A program made the translations under genes and the position numbers. A stretch of 22,325 bases of DNA, from contig CAJPOF010000038.1 of NCBI GenBank assembly GCA_905372235.1, positions 1 to 22,325 on the forward strand, written 5' to 3'. This document shows, in pieces, positions 6,280 through 14,439 of this stretch. The DNA comes from an uncultured Treponema sp. Its GTDB lineage: Bacteria > Spirochaetota > Spirochaetia > Treponematales > Treponemataceae. Every line of letters starts with the position of its first letter. Positions within the stretch are counted from its first letter, which is position 1. Under the pieces are notes generated by a model. That model worked only from the letters and a program-made list of their open reading frames with translations, was not told the origin of the DNA and ran no database searches.

Positions 6280-7770
6280 CTATCTGTCTTTACGCTCGAC
6301 GGGTTTATAATCTCTGATTGCCTTTTGGATAAATGGAACAAGTTCATCTATGGAAATTCGTTCCTGCTTCATCGAATCACGGAATCGGACCGTAACAGTG
6401 TTGAAAAGTTCATTTTTGCTTCCGTCGTCCTTGTTTTCCTGAATCGTGTCGTAGTCGACGGTTATGCAGAACGGAGTTCCAACCTCGTCCTGCCGGCGAT
6501 AACGTTTTCCAACAGTTCCGGACGTATCAAAATCCGTTACAAAATCTTCTTTAAGAAGATGCTGAATTTCCTTTGCCTTTTCGGAAAGCCCGTCTTTTTT
6601 CATCAGAGGAAGCACGGCTACCGTTATCGGAGAAAGACGAGGATGAAGATGCAGAACCGTTCTGTAATCCTCGTTTCCGTCAGTTCCGACGTTTTCTTCC
6701 TCGTAAGCCTCGCAAAGGAACATGAGGAAGTTTCTGTTCAGACCGGCAGACGTTTCCACAACATAAGGAATGTAGCGGTTGTTTCCGTCTTCCTGGTCGA
6801 TGTATGACATATCCTTTTTGGAATAAGTCTGGTGCTGGGAAAGATCAAAGTCCGTCCTTGAATGGATTCCTTCGATTTCCTCAAAACCAATCGGAAAATT
6901 GTACGTGATGTCGTACGCATCCTTTGCGTAGTGAGCAAGTTTGTCGTGATGATGCCATTTTAGCTGATTTTCGGGGATTCCGTACTTCAGATAAAACGCC
7001 CATCGCTCCTTTCTCCAGCGGGCAAACGTTTCGTCCTCAGTTCCGGGTTTGCAGAAATATTCCATTTCCATCTGCTCGAATTCGCACGTCCTGAAAATGA
7101 AATTCTTGAATATGATTTCGTTTCGGAACGATTTTCCGACCTGCGCCACCCCAAACGGAATTTTCATTCTGTTTGACTGAACTATGCTTTTAAAATCAGT
7201 GAAGATTCCCTGACAAGTTTCAGGTCGCAGATAAATCAGATGGGAATCGTCGGAAATCGGACCTTGATACGTCTTGAACATAAGATTGAATTCCCGCACA
7301 GCCGTATATTTTCGGTTTTTTGAACCGCAGGTGGGACAATTTATGTTTTCGTCGATGAAAACTTTCATTTCGTCGTGGCTCATAGTGTCCACGGGTTTTG
7401 AAGGCGCTTTGTCGGGATTTGCCGCAGAAAAATCCTCTATCATTTTGTCGGCGCGATGGCGGGCGTTACATTCAAGGCAGTCGACCATAGGGTCGGAAAA
7501 ATGGTCAACGTGTCCGGAAGCCTTCCAAGTGGTGTGGTGCTGGAATATCGCAGAATCAAGACCGACCACATCGTCGTGAAGCTGAATCATGTAATGCCAC
7601 CATGCATTCTGAATGTTTCGTTTGAAGTCCACGCCGAGCGGTCCGTAATCCCAAGCTCCAGCTTGTCCGCCGTAAATTTCAGAAGCCTGATAAACAAATC
7701 CGCGTCTTTTACAAAGCGAGATTATCTTTTCCATGGTACAAGCGTGCGAATCTTTCTGTTTGTTTTCCAT
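6280..7770 (-). CDS. glyS: Glycyl-tRNA synthetase, dimeric (single-chain) type
   Basis: This enzyme charges tRNA-Gly with glycine using ATP, in the cytoplasm. The 496-residue chain is the homodimeric class II type rather than the bacterial alpha/beta type. The N-terminal catalytic start RRGFVYQASEIYGG and WDYGPLG are diagnostic. Motif 2 appears as FRNEI and motif 3 as SAGLNRNFLMFL. Cysteine pairs CLEC (about residue 95) and CPTC (about residue 137) suggest a bound zinc. The C-terminal anticodon-binding domain begins near RLSPITVAVLPL. The ATG at 7770 is preceded by AGGAG with seven bases between; an upstream in-frame extension of 43 residues does not resemble the family and is rejected. Confidence 0.97.
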   Translation of the reverse strand: MENKQKDSHACTMEKIISLCKRRGFVYQASEIYGGQAGAWDYGPLGVDFKRNIQNAWWHYMIQLHDDVVGLDSAIFQHHTTWKASGHVDHFSDPMVDCLECNARHRADKMIEDFSAANPDKAPSKPVDTMSHDEMKVFIDENINCPTCGSKNRKYTAVREFNLMFKTYQGPISDDSHLIYLRPETCQGIFTDFKSIVQSNRMKIPFGVAQVGKSFRNEIIFKNFIFRTCEFEQMEMEYFCKPGTEDETFARWRKERWAFYLKYGIPENQLKWHHHDKLAHYAKDAYDITYNFPIGFEEIEGIHSRTDFDLSQHQTYSKKDMSYIDQEDGNNRYIPYVVETSAGLNRNFLMFLCEAYEEENVGTDGNEDYRTVLHLHPRLSPITVAVLPLMKKDGLSEKAKEIQHLLKEDFVTDFDTSGTVGKRYRRQDEVGTPFCITVDYDTIQENKDDGSKNELFNTVTVRFRDSMKQERISIDELVPFIQKAIRDYKPVERKDR

Positions 7771-8321
7771 TTTTTTACTCCTAAGTGTTTTAAGCCTGCA
7801 AAGCAAACTCAAGGATGGAAGAAAAGGACAAAAATCGGAAAATCCAAAAAAGTTTTGTCCATATGATGTTTCCTCTTTATGATTTTGAATGGTCGGCACG
7901 GATTTTTCCGCAGAGACCGAAACGCTTTAAGCGTGGCGTTAAGAATAACCCAAGCGGAATATTTTTTCAAGGCTACCGGAAAGTCTCATCAGGGCTTATG
8001 CGTAATAATCTATATTCAAAAAAATAACCTTTACCGTAAAAAAAACGGCTGCACTCCCGGCAGCAGCCCTGCCGTTCACCGCGGCTGACCGTAATTGGAG
8101 TCGGACTGCGCAAAATTTCTTCGAAATCTTGCTTGCCATCGGTCAGAGCGGCTCGGCGGCATTGCCGCTGCCTCGCATTCTGCCTTTTTTATTTTATACT
8201 ACGTCTCTTTTCTGTGTATACATTTTTCATGCGTAAGCCCTAAGAAGCTCATTTTTTTTGAAAAATTATCACGGTCAGGGGAAAATTAAAATAAAACGAA
8301 AAGCGGAAAGGCGGGGAAAAA
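7771..8321. other. 551-bp gene-free interval with structured GC-rich block
   Basis: No gene is supported. The part next to glyS (7771-7990) would be its leader and includes an inverted repeat GGACAAAA/TTTTGTCC (7826-7833 with 7853-7860). The block 8044-8170 is clearly more GC-rich than its surroundings and packed with dyads: the terminator at 8038-8076, CTGACCG/CGGTCAG (8084-8090 with 8140-8146) and GCGGCA.TGCCGC (about 8156-8168). Short plus-strand frames across it have no ribosome-binding sites or family features. Confidence 0.5.
8038..8076 (-). terminator. Rho-independent terminator, minus strand
   Basis: Read on the minus strand, AACGG...GCTGC pairs with GCAGC CGTT around a 10-nt loop (a four-base bulge on the 5' arm), followed by a run of eight T (complement of A8038-8045). 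It would end transcription coming from the methyltransferase gene, 245 nt upstream, before glyS. Confidence 0.6.
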
Positions 8322-9092
8322 TTATTTTTGAAGGACATCTACGACATGGCTGGACGCGCCCAAGAGTTCGGGCATTTCGCACGTGGAAAGATGATATTTA
8401 AGGAAAGTGGAAAAAGTTTTTTCGCTCATGGCGTTCAGTTCCCGTCTCATATAGTCGGCAGGTCCGTCTTGAGCAAATCGCATTACGCTTTTCAGTCCGG
8501 ATTTCAAGTTCAGTTCGTCTATGTCGCTTATGCGCAAATAGGAATAAAGATCGTTTTCTTTTGTTACGCAATGAAAATCTTCCGTCAGAGAGCCGTTCAA
8601 AAGACATTCTTCGATTTTTCCTTCGCCGAAGCAATATTTTATGACGGCATATTCGTTCATTATGTAAGAGGCAAAAATATGCCCGTCGGATTTTAAAACA
8701 CGCTTCGCTTCCGAGAACGCCACAAGCCGTTCTTCCTGTGTGTGAAGATGGTACATAGGACCGAACATTATTACGATGTCAAAAACGCCGTCATCAAGAA
8801 AATGAAGATTAAGCGCATTGCCGTTCCAAGTTTTTATGTTTTCGTGCTTGGAACGCAGAACTTCAAGATTCCGAAGCACCAGCTCGACTGCGGTAACATC
8901 GTGCGAGTCTCGGCACAATTCAATGGAATAGCGACCCGTTCCGCAGCCCAAGTCAAGGATTTTTAATTTTTTTCTTCCGCCTATGACCCTGCGGATAAAA
9001 CTAAGCGATGTAGAAAATTCTACTATTCCGTGGCGGGTCGTAAGCCTGTGGTCTTCATTGAATTTGTTGTAATATTTTTCAAGCAAAGTCAT
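8322..9092 (-). CDS. Class I SAM-dependent methyltransferase
   Basis: A 256-residue protein with the Rossmann-type S-adenosylmethionine fold. Motif I is ILDLGCGTGRYSIEL at about residues 45-59. An acidic residue follows at the end of strand 2 (VTAVELV), and motif IV is DIVIMFGPMYHL with the usual post-strand-4 hydrophobic stretch. The C-terminal third is helical and probably binds the substrate. The family covers small molecules, proteins and nucleic acids and nothing here decides the substrate. Only a weak GGGAC lies upstream of the ATG, so translation may be modest. The gene stands between a GC-rich terminator block and a 126-bp spacer, probably as its own unit or at the end of the unit upstream. 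Confidence 0.9.
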   Translation of the reverse strand: MTLLEKYYNKFNEDHRLTTRHGIVEFSTSLSFIRRVIGGRKKLKILDLGCGTGRYSIELCRDSHDVTAVELVLRNLEVLRSKHENIKTWNGNALNLHFLDDGVFDIVIMFGPMYHLHTQEERLVAFSEAKRVLKSDGHIFASYIMNEYAVIKYCFGEGKIEECLLNGSLTEDFHCVTKENDLYSYLRISDIDELNLKSGLKSVMRFAQDGPADYMRRELNAMSEKTFSTFLKYHLSTCEMPELLGASSHVVDVLQK

Positions 9093-9155
9093 GCTGTAAA
9101 AGTCCCGAAAAAATTACCGGTACGATGAGCGCGTCTGCACTCAAAATGTTTTTGC

Positions 9156-9203
9156 TTGCGTTTTGAACCTAAACGCATTTTTTGCATCAAGTTTAAAACG
9201 CAA
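9156..9203 (-). terminator. 13-bp hairpin after the membrane-anchored unknown gene
   Basis: TTGCGTTTTGAAC (9156-9168) pairs with GTTTAAAACGCAA (9191-9203), with one G-T pair. The loop itself contains GCATTTTTTGC. It lies just after the stop of the gene at 9219 on the minus strand. The bases after the stem are not a clean T run, so it may be an mRNA-stabilising stem or a weak terminator. Confidence 0.45.
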
Positions 9204-9218
9204 AGCGGATTAAACGAA

Positions 9219-9956
9219 TCAATAGAGCGCAATCTTTTTTTCAGAAATATCCTGTTCCACCGTTTTTAAGACATTCTTTTTGTGCGTATCGCAATCGTAC
9301 ACATAATACGAAAGCATTTTTCCGTCGTATTCGGAGAACATAAAGTGATTCCTGTCAATAGATTCAAATTCGACTATGGAAGAAGAAATTTCCATAAGGT
9401 TAGTTCCATCGTAATCCGAGACGAAGAGGCTCACATCATCCTTGCTGTCAACAAACTTGTCATTGTTCGTGTCGGACTTTACAACAGCGTAGACATTGCA
9501 GTCGGGAGCGTACATCAAGTTTTCCCGTTCGGCTTCAAATAAAAAATGATGTTTGTATATGTAGACATTTTTCGAAAAAAGTTTTTGCTCGCCTTTTCCG
9601 GGTCTTACAAAAACGAAATTCGTTATGCCGTCATCGCCCATGCTTTTTCCGAGAGCATTGAAATATGAAGCGGAATATTCTTTGGCGGAAGCGGAAGAAT
9701 CCTCGGCTCTTACGCCCGAACTTTTCACCGCAAACACATAAACGTCTTTTATCTTTTTGTCGAACTCGACATATTCCTTTATCTCGACTTTTTCATCGAC
9801 GATGAAAGGCATCTGAGGTTCGCTTCTGTGTCTTGGAAAGGGAAAATAATTGCTTATCAGAGACACGACAAGAGAAACGATTCCCAAAATCGCCAAGATA
9901 AACACAAGAACAAAATCCGCTTTCTTTATAAATTCAACAATATTGATTTTTTTCAT
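9219..9956 (-). CDS. Membrane-anchored periplasmic protein of unknown function
   Basis: A 245-residue protein with one N-terminal transmembrane segment (about residues 15-37, FVLVFILAILGIVSLVVSLI) and the remainder predicted outside the cytoplasm. An acidic stretch near residues 164-182 (DTNNDKFVDSKDDVSLFVSD) has the D-x-N-x-D spacing of calcium loops and resembles the start of beta-propeller blades in periplasmic proteins. AAGGAG lies in good position before the ATG at 9956. The flavodoxin gene ends 25 bp upstream on the same strand, so the two are likely cotranscribed from the promoter near 10650. I do not recognise a family, and no function is proposed. Confidence 0.8.
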   Translation of the reverse strand: MKKINIVEFIKKADFVLVFILAILGIVSLVVSLISNYFPFPRHRSEPQMPFIVDEKVEIKEYVEFDKKIKDVYVFAVKSSGVRAEDSSASAKEYSASYFNALGKSMGDDGITNFVFVRPGKGEQKLFSKNVYIYKHHFLFEAERENLMYAPDCNVYAVVKSDTNNDKFVDSKDDVSLFVSDYDGTNLMEISSSIVEFESIDRNHFMFSEYDGKMLSYYVYDCDTHKKNVLKTVEQDISEKKIALY

Positions 9957-9981
9957 AAAAATCTCCTTGTAAAAATGAAAA

Positions 9982-10524
9982 TTATTTGTTTATTTCCTCT
10001 AAAAATTTTCTCAATTCCGATTCGGAAAATTTGGCGCCGAAACGTTTTCCGTTTTTCCACATAGCGTTTTTTGCAAGGGCGCGCAATTGAAAATCACTTT
10101 TCCCGAATCCGCTGGAATGAGAAGTGCAAATCGGAACGATTTTTTTACCTGAAAAATCATAGCTTTCGATGAATGTCGACATTATTTTGGGCGCTTTTCC
10201 CCACCATATCGGATAGGCGACTACGATTGTATCGTATCCAGAGATGTCAGTTTTTTTTGCGATTGCCGGACGGGCGTTTTCGTTTTTCCCTTCGAGCGTA
10301 ACCCTGCTTTTGCTGTTCCGCCAATTCAAGTCCTCGGCAGTGTAAGGCTTTTCCGGAATTATTTGAAACACGTCCGCTTTCAAGATTTCCGCCGCCTTTT
10401 TCGCAACCCGTTCAGTGTTGCCGGTGTTCGAAAAATAAGCGACAAGAATTTTTTCGTTTTTCGTTTGCGAAAATGCACAAAAACCAATTAAAACCGAAAG
10501 AAATGCCAAAATAGTTTTTTTCAT
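9982..10524 (-). CDS. Exported flavodoxin-like protein
   Basis: A 180-residue protein that begins with a cleavable signal peptide (MKKTILAFLSVLIGFCAFSQ). The mature part has a flavodoxin fold. The FMN-phosphate loop SNTGNTE follows strand 1 (ILVAYFSNTGNTERVAKKAA), and the flavin-flanking loop is YPIWWGKAPKIMSTF. The pattern matches the short flavodoxin group (Flavodoxin_4-like) often annotated as NAD(P)H-dependent oxidoreductase or electron-transfer proteins. Export is unusual for flavodoxins in general, though known in this group. AAGGAG precedes the ATG at 10524. It is the first gene of a two-gene unit with the membrane-anchored protein at 9219. The redox partner is not visible. Confidence 0.88.
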   Translation of the reverse strand: MKKTILAFLSVLIGFCAFSQTKNEKILVAYFSNTGNTERVAKKAAEILKADVFQIIPEKPYTAEDLNWRNSKSRVTLEGKNENARPAIAKKTDISGYDTIVVAYPIWWGKAPKIMSTFIESYDFSGKKIVPICTSHSSGFGKSDFQLRALAKNAMWKNGKRFGAKFSESELRKFLEEINK

Positions 10525-10644
10525 AAAAACTCCTTAAATAAAATTCTCCGTTTTTCCTAAAAACTGCGTATTATCATTTTGAGAAAAAATCATAAACGGA
10601 TATCCACGTCTGAGAACTCAAAACATAATTCGCTATTTTTTCTG

Positions 10645-10674
10645 ATGATAGCCTAACTCCCCCACCCTTGTCAA
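10645..10674 (-). promoter_or_regulatory. Promoter of the flavodoxin unit
   Basis: On the minus strand a consensus -35 TTGACA (10669-10674) and a -10 TATCAT (10645-10650, five of six) are 18 bp apart. A transcript starting near 10638 would carry a leader of about 114 nt. The promoter lies directly after the chemotaxis receptor gene, which shows no terminator, so some read-through may add to it. Confidence 0.55.
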
Positions 10675-10712
10675 AGGCGACGCATATTTTACATAAAAAG
10701 AACGGTGAAAAT

Positions 10713-12521
10713 CTATTCGGTTTTGAACTTATCCATCTGCATTCGGATTGCGCTTGTCAGGGAACTTACCTTGGCGGATTCTTCTGCAACCGCAAGCTGG
10801 GCTTTTTCTATTTCGTCCATGCCGACCACGATGTCGCCCATGTCGGCGGTAACTTCTGAAGAAAGTTTTTCCATCTGATTTCCGGTAAGCGTCAGGGCGG
10901 AAGAGACATCCTCCAACTTTTCGGAACTTTCCTTTACTCTCTGCTGCTGTTTTCTGAGATTTTCAAGGGCGTTTTTTATCGAAAGAGCCGCCGTCGAGAC
11001 TGCTTCGGCATGTTCTCTTATAGAAGAAAATGCATTTACGCCTTGATGAACGCCATCATCAATAATGGAAAACGACTCCTTTGTCTCCTGCGCAAGACTC
11101 GTGGCAGTTCCCGTGCGTTCTATAACATCGCTCAACGAATCAACTATAAGGTGCGCGTTCTTTTTGGACTTATCGGCAAGATTCCTTATTTCACCCGCCA
11201 CAACGGAAAATCCTTTTCCCGCCTCGCCCGCATGAGCCGCCTCAATCGCCGCATTCATCGCGAGCATATTCGTCTTTTCGGAAATGTCGTTTATGATTTT
11301 TACGTATGCACCTATCGACTGAATTCTTGTGTTTATGTCAGAGACGAGTTTTTCCGTCTCATTCATTCGTTGTATTCCGGCTTCGGACTTTGACGCCAGC
11401 GTTTCGGAAAGAAGTTCCGCCTTGTCCATTTCAGTTGAAATCCGCATCACGCTTTGAACCATCTCATCTGTGGAATTTGTAAAAATTTCGCTCGCCTCGC
11501 CTTCTCGCCTTACGACGTGTGCAAGGCTTTTTATAATCGTAATAATTTCTTCGCCCAATGAATTAGTCTCAACCGCATTTCTGTTAAGATTTTCCATGGA
11601 TTTTGAAATCGCTACCGTGTTTCCGTGAATCTGCGTAACGGACGCAGACATTTCCTTTGAAGCGGCAACAAGGTTCTTTTCGACAAACGACGCTTCAACT
11701 GCGTGCTTTTTTAGATCGATTGTTATAAGATTCAACCGCTCTATAAATTTGTTGAACGAAGCTGCCGTATCGGAAATCTCGTCGTCGCTCCTTACAGGAA
11801 GCCTCATGCATAAATCCGCCTCGCCCGAACCGATTTCGTCAAGATTTCCTTTAAGTTTTTTCAAAGGATTCACAAAAAACACTTTGACAAGAAAAATCAC
11901 CACAGCAAGGCAGCCCATGCAGAAGAGAAAAACCGGAATGATTGTAAGCCACACGGAAATAGTAAGCTGCTCTTTTCTTCCAAGGCAGTCGTAATCAATT
12001 CCGATAAAATATGCGTTCTCCTTGTCCGAAGTGTTTACGGGTGTAAAAAGCGAAAGCACTTTTCCGAACTTTCCGACATATGGACGGACTGTAAAAGCCT
12101 GGACGTTTTCCGTCAACGCTTTTGACAAAGCCTCAGGTACTGGGCTAAAAGCGTAGGAAGACTTGAATGTTCCGTTTTTAATTTCACGAGAACTTAAAAA
12201 CACCGTCGCTCCGCCTTTTTCCTTTTTTATAAGACTTATATTGAATGAATCCGTGGAATTGTGGATTTTCAGCAATTTATCGCTCAAATCTGAAAAGTCT
12301 TTTTTTCCGCGATTTTCGTTCGCAACCGAATCCAGCGGAAAATCCTCTATTGCAACAACAACGCCGGATGCAATTATCCTAAGTTCGTGATCTATTGCCT
12401 CCGTAAGGTCCTTGCTGTTCTTGTAACCCAGAAAAAAATAACAGAAAACAAGAAAAGCCATTATCGAAGGGAAAAACACTGAAAAAAGTTTCCATGATAA
12501 AGTATGTTTTATAAGTCTCAT
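10713..12521 (-). CDS. Methyl-accepting chemotaxis protein
   Basis: A 602-residue transmembrane chemoreceptor that passes ligand signals to CheA/CheW and thus to the flagella. Order: TM1 about residues 11-32; periplasmic sensor about 33-185 with a Cache-like beta segment pattern (TVRPYVGKFGKVLSLFTPV, YFIGIDYD); TM2 about 188-213; HAMP 215-268; cytoplasmic coiled-coil signalling domain to the end. The hairpin tip KTNMLAMNAAIEAAHAGEAG (417-436) continuing KGFSVVAGEIRNLADKS is near consensus. There is no C-terminal CheR-tether pentapeptide. ATG 12521 gives six bases after GAGG, so I prefer it over ATG 12524 (three bases) and an upstream TTG. The ligand is unknown. It is divergent from the TatD-family gene. 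Confidence 0.95.
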   Translation of the reverse strand: MRLIKHTLSWKLFSVFFPSIMAFLVFCYFFLGYKNSKDLTEAIDHELRIIASGVVVAIEDFPLDSVANENRGKKDFSDLSDKLLKIHNSTDSFNISLIKKEKGGATVFLSSREIKNGTFKSSYAFSPVPEALSKALTENVQAFTVRPYVGKFGKVLSLFTPVNTSDKENAYFIGIDYDCLGRKEQLTISVWLTIIPVFLFCMGCLAVVIFLVKVFFVNPLKKLKGNLDEIGSGEADLCMRLPVRSDDEISDTAASFNKFIERLNLITIDLKKHAVEASFVEKNLVAASKEMSASVTQIHGNTVAISKSMENLNRNAVETNSLGEEIITIIKSLAHVVRREGEASEIFTNSTDEMVQSVMRISTEMDKAELLSETLASKSEAGIQRMNETEKLVSDINTRIQSIGAYVKIINDISEKTNMLAMNAAIEAAHAGEAGKGFSVVAGEIRNLADKSKKNAHLIVDSLSDVIERTGTATSLAQETKESFSIIDDGVHQGVNAFSSIREHAEAVSTAALSIKNALENLRKQQQRVKESSEKLEDVSSALTLTGNQMEKLSSEVTADMGDIVVGMDEIEKAQLAVAEESAKVSSLTSAIRMQMDKFKTE

Positions 12522-12762
12522 CATACACCTCAAAAGACGGATTTTCCGTTAAGCCAAAAACATTTCCGGAAACGGCATCTATTCTCTTATATGAACGGAA
12601 AAACCGCTCCGCACCCGCCAATATCAACAACAAGCTCAGCCGCTATTCTCTGCCTATTTTTTTGCATGGAAAGTCCTCCAAATCGCATTGGAATCTTGTT
12701 TTTAAATTTATAATAGCATATACAACATTTTATTTCAAAAGCGGAAAGGCGAAATCAGCCAT

Positions 12763-12791
12763 TCGACACGGAAATAATTATTCACTATACT
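12763..12791 (+). promoter_or_regulatory. Promoter giving a probable leaderless TatD mRNA
   Basis: TCGACA (12763-12768, five of six) and TATACT (12786-12791, five of six) are exactly 17 bp apart. The expected first transcribed base, seven bases after the -10, is the A of the ATG at 12798. No ribosome-binding sequence precedes that ATG, which agrees with a leaderless message. Confidence 0.6.
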
Positions 12792-12797
12792 TAGCCC

Positions 12798-13703
12798 ATG
12801 TTTTCAGACACGCATTTTCATTTTGAACATACAACGGACTTAAACCAGAAAGAAAAACTTGCCAACGGTTCCGAGATTCTTTCAAAAATGGCTGAACGGG
12901 ATTGCTTTTTCGGACTTGACATCGGAACGGAATGCGACGACCTTATTCACCGCGAAGAATGTGTTGAAAATTCCATAATGCAGATAAAAGATTCCGCTTT
13001 GCAAGAAAAAGCCCGCTCATTTTTATGGTTTTCCGCAGGAATTTGGCCGGGAATCGATGACATAAAAAACCGCCGGCAAAGATTCAATATTCTGAAACAA
13101 AACATCGCTCTTTCGGAAGCAAAAAATGACGGCTTCTTACACAGAAAAATCATCGCACTCGGCGAATTCGGGCTTGACCATCATTGGAATCCGAACGGTG
13201 CGGACGGAAGATGCGAAAGTGACTTTGACAAAGAAATCTACGACGGCGAAAAAGAACTTATGCTGATGCAGCTGGAATACGCAAAGGAACTTGGCATCCC
13301 TGCGATAATACATTCGCGCGACGCATTCGAAGACACGCTGGACTGCATAAAAGAGGTCGGCTATCACAAAGGAATAATCCACTGCTATTCGTACGGCGAA
13401 AAAGAAGCGAGGGCATTTTTGGATTTGGGCTGGCACATAAGTTTCAGCGGCTCTGTAACGTACACAAAAAAAAGCAAGGCGGAAGAAATGAACGCTCTTA
13501 TAAGAACCGTCCCGGATGAAAAAATCCTTTGCGAGACGGATTCCCCCTACCTTTCGCCTGTTCCTTTCAGAGGAAAAATAAACTCGCCCCTGAACGTGGA
13601 ACATACATACAGGTTCATAGCAAATATCCGGGGAATTTCATGCGAAGAACTAAGCGAAATTGTTGACGGCAACATAAAAACGCTATTCAACCTGACTGAA
13701 TAG
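12798..13703 (+). CDS. TatD-family metal-dependent hydrolase (DNase)
   Basis: A 301-residue TIM-barrel amidohydrolase of the TatD group, whose characterised members are metal-dependent DNases or 3' to 5' exonucleases acting in repair and nucleic-acid turnover. The metal ligands are visible in order: HFH (residues 6-8), GEFGLDHH, HSRDAF, HCYSYG and ETDSPYLSP near the C-terminus. The N-terminal region (about 20-75) is longer and more divergent than in typical 260-residue members. The ATG at 12798 lies directly at the predicted transcription start. The last 21 bp overlap the end of the convergent zinc-motif gene, so the two messages share complementary tails. Confidence 0.92.
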   Translation: MFSDTHFHFEHTTDLNQKEKLANGSEILSKMAERDCFFGLDIGTECDDLIHREECVENSIMQIKDSALQEKARSFLWFSAGIWPGIDDIKNRRQRFNILKQNIALSEAKNDGFLHRKIIALGEFGLDHHWNPNGADGRCESDFDKEIYDGEKELMLMQLEYAKELGIPAIIHSRDAFEDTLDCIKEVGYHKGIIHCYSYGEKEARAFLDLGWHISFSGSVTYTKKSKAEEMNALIRTVPDEKILCETDSPYLSPVPFRGKINSPLNVEHTYRFIANIRGISCEELSEIVDGNIKTLFNLTE

Positions 13704-14150
13704 ACCGCTCAACTCATCGCGCCAAGGACCTCGTTTATCCTTTTCTTCCCAGTCGATTACTTTTTTTATCGTAAAATTCTTTTGGTCTCTAGGATTTTCA
13801 AAGTACAGGACTCCAAAACGTCCCTGTCCTATGTAGCAGATTTTCTCATTCTGCTCCAAACGCTCCGTCTCTGAAAGCCTTTCCATCACGCATTCAAAAT
13901 GCATAGGTTTTCCCGTAGCCTTGTCCGTCATCGCGCTTGCCATGTCGGTTATAACTTCGGAACATATAGGGCAAATTACCTCGCGAGATTTAAATTCCCG
14001 GATTGACTGATTTTTCTTTTGAACTGACGCAATGTCTTCCTTTGGGACATATTTGAATTCCGGCTTTTTATGCGCATCTTGTTTTTTAGCGTTTTTGCCG
14101 CCTTTTTCGCCGCTCCATGGGCGATGCCTGCGATTACGTTTTTTATCCAT
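13683..14150 (-). CDS. Small zinc-motif protein of unknown function
   Basis: A 155-residue protein. The first 50 residues are strongly basic (KKRNRRHRPWSGEKGGKNAKK), suggesting nucleic-acid contact. The centre holds CPIC (residues 60-63) and HFEC (84-87), a C-x2-C...H-x2-C arrangement able to bind one zinc. The C-terminal part (ICYIGQGRFGVLYFENP, VIDWEEKDK) is beta-rich. I choose ATG 14150 (MDKKRNRR) with GGGAG upstream; a longer frame to 14192 begins inside the palindromic repeat. Its stop overlaps the TatD-family gene by 21 bp on the opposite strand. I recall similar proteins as conserved hypotheticals in treponemes but cannot confirm this here. Function unknown. Confidence 0.8.
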   Translation of the reverse strand: MDKKRNRRHRPWSGEKGGKNAKKQDAHKKPEFKYVPKEDIASVQKKNQSIREFKSREVICPICSEVITDMASAMTDKATGKPMHFECVMERLSETERLEQNEKICYIGQGRFGVLYFENPRDQKNFTIKKVIDWEEKDKRGPWRDELSGLFSQVE

Positions 14151-14165
14151 AAGATTTTTTCTCCC

Positions 14166-14251
14166 AATATACAAGTTTGCTAAAAAAAGCAAACTTGAGC
14201 AAACCCAAAAGACGTGCCATTTGTACGGCTTTGAGTTTACTCTACTAATAA
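14166..14251. repeat. Palindromic intergenic repeat, copy 1
   Basis: This 86-nt unit recurs at 14326-14410 with about ten changes and one single-base gap. It is made of two stem-loops: CAAGTTTGC/GCAAACTTG (14172-14193) and a longer imperfect stem ending in GGCTTTGAGTTT (about 14201-14238). The substitutions between copies are concentrated in stem arms and some weaken the second stem in this copy. Confidence 0.85.
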
Positions 14252-14291
14252 AAAGTCAAGAAGAAAGTTTCAACTTTCGATTGACTTTTTA
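14249..14291. terminator. Bidirectional terminator-like hairpin between the repeats
   Basis: TAAAAAGTCAA (14249-14259) pairs with TTGACTTTTTA (14281-14291), continuing inside as GAAAGTT/AACTTTC after a small internal loop. The A and T tracts at the stem bases would work as a terminator on either strand, for the zinc-motif gene promoter side and for the long operon arriving on the minus strand. Confidence 0.55.
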
Positions 14292-14293
14292 CC

Positions 14294-14321
14294 GCACGTT
14301 CATAGCGAAGCGAGAACGTGC
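14294..14321. repeat. 8-bp perfect inverted repeat
   Basis: GCACGTTC (14294-14301) and GAACGTGC (14314-14321) form an 8-bp stem with a 12-nt loop, placed directly between the bidirectional hairpin and repeat copy 2. There is no terminator T run. Confidence 0.6.
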
Positions 14322-14325
14322 ATAA

Positions 14326-14410
14326 AATATACAAGTTTGCTAAAAAAAGCAAACTTGTATAAACTCAAAGGCGTGCCATTTGTACGGCTTTGAGTTTACT
14401 CGATTAATAA
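14326..14410. repeat. Palindromic intergenic repeat, copy 2
   Basis: This copy has fully paired stems: ATACAAGTTTGC with GCAAACTTGTAT (12 bp, loop TAAAAAAA, about 14329-14360), and AAACTCAAAG with CTTTGAGTTT (10 bp, 14361-14370 with 14387-14396) whose interior continues with GTGC/GTAC. It lies immediately after the last gene of the rpsP operon, so its stems will be at the 3' end of that message unless termination occurs at the weak TGCC/GGCA stem with six T at 14412-14428. Confidence 0.85.
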
Positions 14411-14439
14411 AAAATGCCTTCATTCGGCAGTGAAAAAAC

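Noticed and set aside
6129..6317. Plus-strand 62-codon ORF between the aldo/keto reductase-like gene and glyS
   Set aside because: Part of the peptide looks protein-like (LSDLDDAQRLKIAALF), but it begins inside the reductase gene, ends inside glyS and has no start signals. At most a remnant.
7771..7900. T-box leader controlling glyS
   Set aside because: The conserved T-box antiterminator sequence (TGGNACCGCG type) is absent; only an isolated 8-bp inverted repeat is seen.
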